This document shows, piece by piece, positions 33,577-42,174 of a stretch of 64,000 bases of DNA. The translations under genes and the position numbers were made by a program. A model generated the notes under the pieces. It saw only the letters and a list, made by a program, of their open reading frames with translations, was not told the origin of the DNA and searched no databases. The DNA is from QQVM01 sp964544885 (GTDB lineage: Bacteria > Bacteroidota > Bacteroidia > AKYH767-A > 2013-40CM-41-45). How positions within the stretch are numbered: the first letter of the stretch is position 1; the number at the start of each line of letters is the position of its first letter. The stretch is from the NCBI GenBank assembly GCA_964544885.1, contig CAZJDX010000012.1:25558-89557 (forward strand), in the 5' to 3' direction.

Positions 33577-35010
33577 ATGCAGACTTCTATCCTGACTTGC
33601 AACACCTATAAAGCCTCTGATTCACTGCTAATCCTGACCGGCTCACCAAAAGACCTCCCGCATAAGATCTTTACAAAGAAAGAAACAGATTATATCAGTA
33701 AGGAAATAAAAAACGGCCGCACATCCATCATCATTAACCAATATGACAGGGTCATCTGTATTTATAAGGCCGATACTACCGTTAACAGGGATCTGCTTCT
33801 TGAACAATGCAGAAAGGCGGGTGATGGCATTCTTCCCGTATTGAACAAGGCCGGAATTAAGCGGGTTGTATTAGTGGATACAAGCGGTGACAAGCAACTT
33901 ATTCTTGCGGTTGCGGAAGGCATGGCATTGGGAAATTATCAGTTCCTGAAATATAAGAAGAGCAAAAAGAAGGACGCGAATTCGCTCCGTGAAATCGCCA
34001 TTCATGGCAGGTCGGTAAAACCCGCGGATGCCGAAACACTTCAGCACATCGTCAATGCGGTAATCCGGGCAAGAGATCTGGTCAATGAACCTCAGTCCTG
34101 GCTCAATGCCTCACAACTTGCAGGCGAATTTGTAAAAATGGGGAAAGAGGCTAAGTTTCGTGTTGCGGTTATGCGTAAATCCCGTATTCGCTCCTTGAAA
34201 ATGGGTGGCTTACTTGCTGTCAACAAGGGCAGTCCCCAAGCCCCAACCTTTACAGTCATGAGCTACAAACCAAAGAAAGCAAAAAATAAAAAGCCATACA
34301 TTCTGGTTGGGAAAGGTGTAGTGTATGATACCGGTGGATTAAGTCTCAAACCCACACCCAATTCAATGGACCAGATGAAATGCGATATGGCCGGCGCGGC
34401 GGTGGCAGCCTCTACCCTGTATGCCATTGCCAAACTGAAATTACCGGTTTATGTGATCGCCCTCGTTCCGGCAACTGATAACCGTCCGGGTGGCGACGCC
34501 TACACTCCCGGTGATGTGATCACCATGATGAGCGGCCATACGGTTGAGGTACTGAATACGGATGCTGAAGGCAGGCTTATCCTCGCAGACGCGCTTCACT
34601 ATGCTAAAAAGTTCAACCCTCAACTGGTGCTTGACTTTGCCACCCTGACGGGAGCAGCCGCAGCCGCGGTTGGTTCCTACGGCATTGTCTGCATGGGAAC
34701 TGCAGATGAAAAGGTCAGGGCAGGAATCCGGGAGGCGGGTAACCGTACTTATGAGCGACTTGCCGAATTTCCATTCTGGGATGAATATGACGATTTGCTC
34801 CGTAGCGATATCGCCGACATGAAAAATATAGGCGGCCCGGTAGGCGGAGCCATAACGGCTGGTAAATTTTTACAACGCTATACAGATTATCCATGGATGC
34901 ATTTTGATATCGCAGGACCGGCATTTATTACCTCACCAAGCAGTTACCGGGGAAAGAACGGAACCGGCTATGGAGTGAGGCTGATGGTTGATTTTTTCCG
35001 GAACCTCTGA
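33577..35010 (+). CDS. leucyl aminopeptidase, M17 family
   Basis: A 477-residue cytosolic metallo-exopeptidase that releases N-terminal residues. The catalytic C-terminal domain shows the two-metal site motifs VGKGVVYDTGGLSLKP, MKCDMAGAA and the signature NTDAEGRLILADAL, plus ATLTGAAAAAVG. The N-terminal third is variable, as in the family. It is divergent from mqnC and 84 nt before pdxA, which has its own candidate -7 box (TACCTTTG at 35068-35075). Confidence 0.94.
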   Translation: MQTSILTCNTYKASDSLLILTGSPKDLPHKIFTKKETDYISKEIKNGRTSIIINQYDRVICIYKADTTVNRDLLLEQCRKAGDGILPVLNKAGIKRVVLVDTSGDKQLILAVAEGMALGNYQFLKYKKSKKKDANSLREIAIHGRSVKPADAETLQHIVNAVIRARDLVNEPQSWLNASQLAGEFVKMGKEAKFRVAVMRKSRIRSLKMGGLLAVNKGSPQAPTFTVMSYKPKKAKNKKPYILVGKGVVYDTGGLSLKPTPNSMDQMKCDMAGAAVAASTLYAIAKLKLPVYVIALVPATDNRPGGDAYTPGDVITMMSGHTVEVLNTDAEGRLILADALHYAKKFNPQLVLDFATLTGAAAAAVGSYGIVCMGTADEKVRAGIREAGNRTYERLAEFPFWDEYDDLLRSDIADMKNIGGPVGGAITAGKFLQRYTDYPWMHFDIAGPAFITSPSSYRGKNGTGYGVRLMVDFFRNL

Positions 35011-35094
35011 TCGGGGACGCAGGAATTATTTGCCTTGTATAAAGAAATTTTTTACCCCTCTTTCTCTTACCTTTGCTGAACAATAAAATTTACG

Positions 35095-36162
35095 ATGAGC
35101 CACCCTGAAAACGAAGGAAGAATAAAAGTTGGAATCACCTGCGGTGATGTGAATGGCGTCGGACTGGAGGTTGTGATGAAAGCCCTTCTTGACAACAGGG
35201 TACATCAGATCTTTACTCCCGTAATCTATGCCAGCAACAAACTGATCTCACTTCAGAGAAAACATCTTAACCTGAACGATTTTCAATATCAGACTGTAAA
35301 AAGCAGTTCAGAAATCATTCTGCGCAAAACCAATGTCATCAATTGCTGGGAGGAAGAGATCCCGGTCGATTGGGGCAAGGCAACTGAAACATCGGGTAAG
35401 TATGCTCTACAGTCGCTGGAGGCAGCGGTTGCTGATCTTAAAGCAGGGCACATCCACGTTTTGGTTACCGCCCCTATCAATAAACATACTATACAAAGCA
35501 AGGATTTTACATTCCAGGGGCATACAGAATATCTGGCTAATCGTTTTGAAACACCCGAACCTCTGATGTTTCTGGTGAGTGATACGCTGAGAGTAGCTGT
35601 TTATTCCGGACATATTCCGGTGAAAGAGGTTGCTTCCGTACTTTCCACCGAGAAAATAGTTCGCAAGATAAAAAGCATGGAACATTCACTCAAACGGGAT
35701 TTCGGCTTGCGGAAACCACGTATTGCCGTTATGGGACTTAATCCTCATGCCGGCGATGAAGGTCTGATCGGTATGGAAGAAAAAGAATTCATTCTGCCGG
35801 CTATTAAAAAATGTTTTGATGAAGGTGTTTTTGTCTACGGCCCTTATTCTGCGGATGGATTTTTTGGTTCGGCGGCATTTAAAAAATTCGATGCGGTGCT
35901 TGCCATGTACCACGATCAGGGACTTATTCCTTTTAAAACGCTGAGTTTTTCGACGGGAGTTAATTTCACTGCCGCATTACCGGTCGTACGAACGTCACCC
36001 GATCACGGGACGGCTTATGACATTGCAGGAAAAGGAACCGCCACTGAAGATTCGGTTAGAGATGCAATGTACACTGCCATTGATATACTCAGAAAAAGGG
36101 AGGAGTATGATAAAATCACTTCGAATCCTCTTGCGTTCTCAAAGCAATCCAGGGATCATTGA
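35095..36162 (+). CDS. pdxA: 4-hydroxythreonine-4-phosphate dehydrogenase
   Basis: A 355-residue enzyme of the DXP-dependent pyridoxal phosphate pathway, NAD-dependent and metal-activated. Motifs: ITCGDVNGVGLEVVMKAL, TAPINKHTIQSKDFTFQGHT (substrate His-Thr), and the three metal His positions in SGHIPVKEV, GLNPHAGDEG and MYHDQGLIPFKTL, ending with SPDHGTAYDIAGKGTA. Other pdx genes are not nearby. Confidence 0.95.
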   Translation: MSHPENEGRIKVGITCGDVNGVGLEVVMKALLDNRVHQIFTPVIYASNKLISLQRKHLNLNDFQYQTVKSSSEIILRKTNVINCWEEEIPVDWGKATETSGKYALQSLEAAVADLKAGHIHVLVTAPINKHTIQSKDFTFQGHTEYLANRFETPEPLMFLVSDTLRVAVYSGHIPVKEVASVLSTEKIVRKIKSMEHSLKRDFGLRKPRIAVMGLNPHAGDEGLIGMEEKEFILPAIKKCFDEGVFVYGPYSADGFFGSAAFKKFDAVLAMYHDQGLIPFKTLSFSTGVNFTAALPVVRTSPDHGTAYDIAGKGTATEDSVRDAMYTAIDILRKREEYDKITSNPLAFSKQSRDH

Positions 36163-36190
36163 TCCCATCATGCTCCTGTCCAATATTGAT

Positions 36191-37456
36191 TCAGTCAATA
36201 AATCCCAACTGAATTTTTCCGGTTCCTGAAGAGGAAGAAACCTGGAGTAAATACATTCCGGCAGTCAGCGTTTCCTTCCGGATGGAAAACTCCTTCATTC
36301 CGCCGGCTCTTTCACTCCGAATCAGTCGTCCGCTCAGGTCATACAATTTCCACTCTGATACTGGCTCTTCAGACTGGATGAAGACAATGCCGGAGGATGG
36401 ATTTGGATAGACCTTAAGCTTTGTTTTCTTCAGGGATGATTCATTTATCCAGGTAGTTATAAAAGTATTCGGAAGCGGATAGGGATTCCTGGCATTACAG
36501 CTCAGATAATCATACAGGAAATTGCTCACAAACCTCACCGTCGTGTCCATGTAGGCGGAATTATTAAGGTACGGCACATGACCACCACCGAAATAAGTAT
36601 ACATTTCATTATGCACGCCGATGACATTGGCGTATTCATTTGCCGCGAAGCTGCCATCTACCTGCATGATGGGGAAAACTCCCAGCAGGAAGATGGTGTC
36701 TGTATCATAAGGAACCGTCTGATCATTGGTTCCGTGCATGCTGACAAAGGGAATATCTCCGGGGATGATATATTCCTTTTCTCCAAGGGCTCCACATAAA
36801 TTGATGACCGCATTGATATCCGAGCGGTATCCCGGATTTCCGCTTTCGCCTTCAAGGTTTCCCATGACCAGCGTATCAATCAATGAAGGAATCTCGCTGA
36901 TCTCATTCAGATAGGCGAGATGCAGCGCCGTAAAAGCTCCTGCCGAACTACCACCACCGAAAATCAAATCAGGATCAATGCGGTAATCATTGGTTGTCGC
37001 TGCATCCTTTCTGAAAAACCTGATGGCAGCTTTCATATCCTGTACAGCACGATAAACAGCTTTTGTTGCATTAGCTTCTCCGAACGGTACCGGAATACCC
37101 AGCCGGTAACTGATGGAGGCACAAACATAACCCCTCTTCGCAAAGGCGATCGACAAGTTTGTTACATCCTGTTCATTCTTTGTCCCTCCGATAAAACTAC
37201 CGCCGTGTACCCATACTATCAGCGGACGGAACGAGGCTGTATCACCTGCGGGCTGATAGATATCCATGATCAGAATTTCATTCGCATTGTTGGCGTTGAT
37301 ATTGCTTCCGTAAACCACATTGCTTTGAATATCAACCGACGTGAACACTTCCTGGTCATAGCGTGTCGAACTGCAATCTATGATCGTTTGAGCGGAGGAA
37401 AGGTCAATACTGAAGATGATCAGCTGGAAAAATATTAGATATGACTTGATCTGCAT
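36191..37456 (-). CDS. alpha/beta hydrolase (esterase-like) with T9SS tail
   Basis: A 421-residue secreted hydrolase. After the signal peptide (cleavage near SSAQ) the core has the oxyanion motif HGGSF (84-88), the nucleophile elbow GSSAG with Ser171, an acid in HGTNDQTVPY, and a candidate catalytic His in FGGGHVPYL. The last 75 residues are a T9SS type A tail (KVYPNPSSGIVFIQS, LTAGMYLLQVSSSSG). All parts of a catalytic triad are visible. Substrate unknown; feruloyl/acetyl-xylan or polyester esterases have this layout. It is a diverged paralogue of the next gene upstream (37623-39194), from which it is separated by a terminator. Confidence 0.85.
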   Translation of the reverse strand: MQIKSYLIFFQLIIFSIDLSSAQTIIDCSSTRYDQEVFTSVDIQSNVVYGSNINANNANEILIMDIYQPAGDTASFRPLIVWVHGGSFIGGTKNEQDVTNLSIAFAKRGYVCASISYRLGIPVPFGEANATKAVYRAVQDMKAAIRFFRKDAATTNDYRIDPDLIFGGGSSAGAFTALHLAYLNEISEIPSLIDTLVMGNLEGESGNPGYRSDINAVINLCGALGEKEYIIPGDIPFVSMHGTNDQTVPYDTDTIFLLGVFPIMQVDGSFAANEYANVIGVHNEMYTYFGGGHVPYLNNSAYMDTTVRFVSNFLYDYLSCNARNPYPLPNTFITTWINESSLKKTKLKVYPNPSSGIVFIQSEEPVSEWKLYDLSGRLIRSERAGGMKEFSIRKETLTAGMYLLQVSSSSGTGKIQLGFID

Positions 37457-37572
37457 GAGTTATCACTGATTTAATATTGAAAGGTAGTGATTTTATCGTC
37501 CCACTTCACATGGCCGGCTTTCGAACTTTCCTTGTGATCTCACTCAATCCTGTTGCAAAATTGAAATGGTCA

Positions 37573-37606
37573 AAAAAAAAGCCGGCACAGAAATGGCGCC
37601 GGCTTT
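37573..37606 (-). terminator. Rho-independent terminator of the paralogous hydrolase gene
   Basis: On the minus strand AAAGCCGGC and GCCGGCTTT form a 9-bp perfect stem around an 11-nt loop, followed by a run of T (the A tract at 37572-37577 on the plus strand). It lies just after the stop codon at 37623, so the two hydrolase genes are separate transcripts. Confidence 0.8.
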
Positions 37607-37622
37607 GAACTGATGTGTTTTT

Positions 37623-39194
37623 TCAGTTTCGTATACTGATCGTTTCCGATAACTCTCCTGAATCAAAACCGATTTTTAATACATACGTTCCACTTCTGAC
37701 AGACGAAACATCCATACGGATTCTGCTATCTTCAATGCGGTTGAGTTCAGTTACCAGCCTGCCGCTGATATCATAGATCCGGATATACCTTACAGGAGAA
37801 GTCGCCAGGGATGCATCCAGGTTTATAAATTCAGATGAGGGATTCGGATAGATGGAGACCTTCACCTCGTCCTTGTTGAGATGATTAATTCCTGTTACCA
37901 GATTGAGCGCGGCCGCTATCCGGGGGTTGGCATAGCCCATAATGGTATCAATATAGGCCATCGCTTTTGTCTTGCTCATATCCGGATTGGTTGCCAGTGA
38001 TGCGTACCAGATGGTATCTGTACGGCCTTGTGTAAAGCCGAGTCCCAGCATACAAGTCTGATATACCGTTGTGGAATCATACCATTCCCATGGACCGGCC
38101 TGACCTGTTGCAGGTCCCGGAGGATCTGAAAGTTCGAGCGGGAATAATCCGTCATACCCATCATTGAGCTGATTGGCTCTGACGGTGTAAGGATCGGTCC
38201 AGGTATTGAACTGGAATGCGGCATTATTCATCAGACTGTCGGCGATACGGATCACACGCCAGCTTCCGCTCACGTCTACGACAAAATCACCGGTTGTTGG
38301 TACGATAACTGATCCGTCTTTGTAAGGAGCAAAAGGATCATTAATGGAATGGAATGCCACAAATGGAACATTGGGTCCGCTTTGAAGCCATGAACTGTCG
38401 CCAAGCGCTCCGCCGCAATTGATCACAAAGGAGATGCTGTTGCTGACGCCGGGAGTATTAACCCCCAGATTATAACCGGGCGCTCCGCCATATCCGTCGA
38501 AGTCACCCCAGATTGCCTGGTTGATATACGACTGACCGGCAGTAAAGCCATAGGTCGCATTGGTAGTTGCTGCGAGAAACTTAGGAAGAGAGATCTGTGA
38601 AGGATCTGTAAGACATGCATAAGCCATAGCTACATAGCCACCGGAACCCATACCATGAAGAATAATCTTTGACTGATCTATTCCGTAAGCATTTGCACCC
38701 AAAGCATCATTACGGAAATATCGCACGCATGCTTTTACATCCTGCAAGGCACGGTAAACGGCCTGTAACAAGGTTCCGGTCCGGATATCCTGTCCGGCAG
38801 GTCCGAGTGCCTGAGGATTCCAGCCCAGCCGGTAGTCCATGGCAATGGCAGTGTAGCCCCTGCGTGCATACTGACGGCACAACTCGGTAATCACACTGTC
38901 GGTTTTAATACCTGTCGCCTGCTGATTATAGAATATCGGCAGGAAACTTCCGGTATGAATAAGAATAACAGTTGGTCTGGCCATCATCGTATCACCAACA
39001 GGCTGATAAACATCCGCCTTCAGTTCCACTGTGTCGGCGGCGCCGGTCAGGAATTCAATGTTGTTACCGTAAATAATATTCGGCGTGACGGTTACTGAAC
39101 TGAAAATTTCACTGACATAACGTTGTGCGAACAAAAAGTTTGCGGAACCTAACAGAACTGCAAACATTAAAACAGGAAGTAAGGGTTTTTTCAT
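37623..39194 (-). CDS. alpha/beta-hydrolase-like protein with T9SS tail, triad incomplete
   Basis: A 523-residue secreted paralogue of the 36191-37456 gene, with matching segments (IYGNNIEF / VYGSNINA; AVYRALQDVKACVRYFRND / AVYRAVQDMKAAIRFFRKD). The active-site motifs have changed. The oxyanion HGG is HTG (80-82). The elbow is HGMGSGG, so Ser184 has Met instead of Gly two residues before it. The acid loop persists (HSINDPFAPY). The His-bearing GGGH segment is replaced by a longer insert containing GPWEWYD. The C-terminus is a T9SS tail (SIYPNPSSEFINLDA, VRSGTYVLKIGFDSG). It may be a binding protein or use a different His. Confidence 0.83.
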   Translation of the reverse strand: MKKPLLPVLMFAVLLGSANFLFAQRYVSEIFSSVTVTPNIIYGNNIEFLTGAADTVELKADVYQPVGDTMMARPTVILIHTGSFLPIFYNQQATGIKTDSVITELCRQYARRGYTAIAMDYRLGWNPQALGPAGQDIRTGTLLQAVYRALQDVKACVRYFRNDALGANAYGIDQSKIILHGMGSGGYVAMAYACLTDPSQISLPKFLAATTNATYGFTAGQSYINQAIWGDFDGYGGAPGYNLGVNTPGVSNSISFVINCGGALGDSSWLQSGPNVPFVAFHSINDPFAPYKDGSVIVPTTGDFVVDVSGSWRVIRIADSLMNNAAFQFNTWTDPYTVRANQLNDGYDGLFPLELSDPPGPATGQAGPWEWYDSTTVYQTCMLGLGFTQGRTDTIWYASLATNPDMSKTKAMAYIDTIMGYANPRIAAALNLVTGINHLNKDEVKVSIYPNPSSEFINLDASLATSPVRYIRIYDISGRLVTELNRIEDSRIRMDVSSVRSGTYVLKIGFDSGELSETISIRN

Positions 39195-39286
39195 GGTCTT
39201 ATCTTTTAAACAAACTTATAGGAAAATTACCGGAATTCAAATACCAAAAAAGCGAAGGAAGCTGATTCTCGTCATAGGTGTACATA

Positions 39287-42070
39287 TCACTTCACTAGTT
39301 CAACCCGTACTGACACATAAGCCATCCGGCCCACACGGGGTCCTCCGTAAACGGTAAAGTTTTTCTTATCGAACAGGTTGGAACCGCCCACCTTGAATGT
39401 TGTTTTCAGCTTTGGAATCCGGTATGAGATCTGTGCATCGACAAGATCGTAAGACGGAACATAGCCTGTGAACTGCGGCGAACCTTCATAGTCGAATCCC
39501 TGTACCCATTTATAGTTTACCATAAAACCAATATTTCTGAGACGCACCTTATTGAAAAGGTATGTATCTATGTCCCGTCCGCCAACTCCGATATTGAATT
39601 TATTTTCCGGTGAATTAAATGCAGGAATCAGCGGATCCGTTGAACCTCCTCTGTCCAGCAGATTATAACTGTAGTTTCCGCTCAGCGAATAGAATTTTTT
39701 GAAATAGTAAGTCAGTCCGACAGACAGACCCCTTGTTGTGACCCTGTCTTTGGAATTGCTTGCCACCCGGTAAATATTGTTCAGGTTGAAAAGATTTACC
39801 GCCGGTTCATAAGTAACCGAGGCACCAATCTTATATCCTATAAAATTAGTATACCAGCTATAATAAGCTACAAGGTCCATGTACAGATTCCTGAATAAGG
39901 TCGCTCTGTATCCCAATTCAATTGTTTTCACTTTTTCCGGTTGGATGGGATCGACATTAAAATAATCCAGCGTATCCTGATCGCCAGTGTTGAAGGCCGC
40001 AAACATGCTTTCCAAGGTAACAAGAGAGTCGAATCCATCAAGATTCCCAACAAGCAAAGCCCTTCCGACATTATAATACAGAAACTGATCGGCAAGCGTG
40101 GGATTGCGAATGGCTGAAGAAAAAGATGCGCGAACGATCTGGGTAGGATTGAAGGAATAGACCGCGCTGAGAGCCGGAGAGAGCAGGTAATCGAAATTTT
40201 CATTCTTATCAAGGCGTGCGCTAAGGTCAATTCTGAGTTTGTCTTCAAGAAATCTTTTTTGCAAACCCGAATAAAAACCAATTTCATAATTGCGTATTTT
40301 ATAATCGCCAGTATCTCTGAAAATATTTCCCCTCGAATCCGGTTTGTATATCCTGTAATTTCCTCCTATCGTGATTTCCATAAATTCAGGCTTGAACTTA
40401 TATTCGGCGTGAAGATGTGATAAGGCAGATTTGTCATAGAAACGCGAACCTCCGTCAGCGTAATAGGTTGTGGTGATGGCTTTGAAAGCCGAATCGAATG
40501 CGGCTGTCCCTGGTACAAAACGGGGATACTGGCCGGCAAGGCTTACATTTCCATCGGCATAAACTCTTGTCTGGTTGTGGTATAAATATAATGAGTCAGG
40601 GTAATTTTCGAGCAACCAGGGATTAATGGCCGCAACATAATCGCTGTAATCCGGATACTGGCTTTGCAACTGTGTGTAACTCTCAGGGAACTGATTCACT
40701 TTAGGACGGTAGACGGTATTCCAGCGATTACTGTAATCCTGCGCCCAGCGTGCATCTGTCTTAGCGGCGCTTTGCAGGAGAAGAGCGGTAACGAAAGCGT
40801 CATAGGAATTGCCGGCGTCTTCCTGGGTCATATAGGCCCGGATAAAAAATTTCTCCTCCTGTCTGATCTCTAACCTCTGCTGATAAAAATAAATATCCTT
40901 CAGACTATACCGATTATCACCCTGGTAAACCGTGGTTCCGTTTCCAAAATTGGAGGAGACAATCGCTTCGGTCTTGTGATTGATCCTGTAATGTATGGCT
41001 GCATTGAGTTTCAGGTTGTACGTATCATAATCCACTACGTCTTTTTCTTCATAACCCGTACGATATACTATTCCTAATCCGGGTCTGATCACTGCAATAG
41101 CAGAATTATCATTGACACTGCTGTATTCATCACCATACCTGTTCACCGCGTCGTATCCGCCCGGATTCTTTTTGTCATTTCTTGATTGAGGAGTAACATC
41201 AAGATTGTCCGCAACCCAATCATTCGCCTGCATATAAAAGGCATTGATTTTATATCCCAGTTTTTGTTCGCCGGCCTTGTTCTTGAATACCTGCGCCCAC
41301 CGAACTGCCCCCTGGAGCAGGCTTCTTTCACCTGTTTTGAACTCCAGTTCAAGACCCGGCTTCACAAACGGACTTCTGGTGGTCATACTGATAACTCCAT
41401 TGAAAGCATTAGGTCCGTAAAAAGCGGAACTGGCTCCGGCAACCATGTCGACTTTAAGCACATCCAGTTCAGATGAACCAAGAAAATTTCCGAGAGAGAA
41501 ATTGAGTCCGGGCGCCTGATTGTCAACACCGTCAATTACCTGTAATGAACGAACAGGCGAAGTACTGTTGAAACCCCGGGTATTGACAATAGTGAAGCCG
41601 AGAGAGGCACTGGTGAGATCAACACCTTTCATGGTTCCCAAGGCTTCATAAAAAGATGTCTGCGCGCTTTCCTTAATGGCAATAATATCCATAGACTCCA
41701 CCGTGAGAGGCGCTTCTTTTTGCTTTTCAGAGATCCTGCTTCCTGTGATTTCGACTCCTTCCAGTTCAATCTCCGCGGCTTTCAGCTTTATGCTTAGAGG
41801 TTTATCCAAAACGTTAACTGTCAGTTCCTGACTTTGAAAACCAACATAAGTAACCACAATGACAATGGGAAGAGATTGTTTTACTTCCAGTTCAAATTTC
41901 CCATCCAGATCAGTAATGGCTCCTGCCTGACTTCCTTTGACCGTAATCACGGCTCCGATAATGGATTCATTAGTCTTGGAATCACGGATAGTTCCGGTGA
42001 GAACCTGCGAAAGAACAGAAGGACTGAAAAGCAAAAGGAGAAAGAGGAATGAAAGGCTTTGCAGTTTCAT
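39287..42070 (-). CDS. TonB-dependent outer-membrane receptor
   Basis: A 927-residue receptor. Signal peptide (LLFSPSVLSQ), then a carboxypeptidase-regulatory-like domain (GTIRDSKTNESIIGAVITVK to about residue 95), then the plug domain (about 110-235, with INTRGFNSTSPVRSLQVIDG and GASSAFYGPNAFNGVI), then a 22-strand barrel ending in a charged final strand (VGRMAYVSVRVELVK). The TonB box region (EGVEITGSRISEKQKEAPL) lies between. The ligand is not known. No SusD partner follows, so it is not a standard polysaccharide utilisation pair; iron, peptide or cobalamin uptake are all possible. Confidence 0.92.
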   Translation of the reverse strand: MKLQSLSFLFLLLLFSPSVLSQVLTGTIRDSKTNESIIGAVITVKGSQAGAITDLDGKFELEVKQSLPIVIVVTYVGFQSQELTVNVLDKPLSIKLKAAEIELEGVEITGSRISEKQKEAPLTVESMDIIAIKESAQTSFYEALGTMKGVDLTSASLGFTIVNTRGFNSTSPVRSLQVIDGVDNQAPGLNFSLGNFLGSSELDVLKVDMVAGASSAFYGPNAFNGVISMTTRSPFVKPGLELEFKTGERSLLQGAVRWAQVFKNKAGEQKLGYKINAFYMQANDWVADNLDVTPQSRNDKKNPGGYDAVNRYGDEYSSVNDNSAIAVIRPGLGIVYRTGYEEKDVVDYDTYNLKLNAAIHYRINHKTEAIVSSNFGNGTTVYQGDNRYSLKDIYFYQQRLEIRQEEKFFIRAYMTQEDAGNSYDAFVTALLLQSAAKTDARWAQDYSNRWNTVYRPKVNQFPESYTQLQSQYPDYSDYVAAINPWLLENYPDSLYLYHNQTRVYADGNVSLAGQYPRFVPGTAAFDSAFKAITTTYYADGGSRFYDKSALSHLHAEYKFKPEFMEITIGGNYRIYKPDSRGNIFRDTGDYKIRNYEIGFYSGLQKRFLEDKLRIDLSARLDKNENFDYLLSPALSAVYSFNPTQIVRASFSSAIRNPTLADQFLYYNVGRALLVGNLDGFDSLVTLESMFAAFNTGDQDTLDYFNVDPIQPEKVKTIELGYRATLFRNLYMDLVAYYSWYTNFIGYKIGASVTYEPAVNLFNLNNIYRVASNSKDRVTTRGLSVGLTYYFKKFYSLSGNYSYNLLDRGGSTDPLIPAFNSPENKFNIGVGGRDIDTYLFNKVRLRNIGFMVNYKWVQGFDYEGSPQFTGYVPSYDLVDAQISYRIPKLKTTFKVGGSNLFDKKNFTVYGGPRVGRMAYVSVRVELVK

Positions 42071-42174
42071 GGTTCCTGGATTATTATCCCAAACCTACAT
42101 TATTCCCGTAAATGAAACAACTGAACTTATCCTTGTTTTGCGCAGTTTAGTAACAAGCCAATGTCGCGTTACCA

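Noticed and set aside
37497..37503. CGTCCCA resembling the -10 block of the ECF promoters
   Set aside because: No TGTAAC block at the matching distance and no plus-strand gene downstream.
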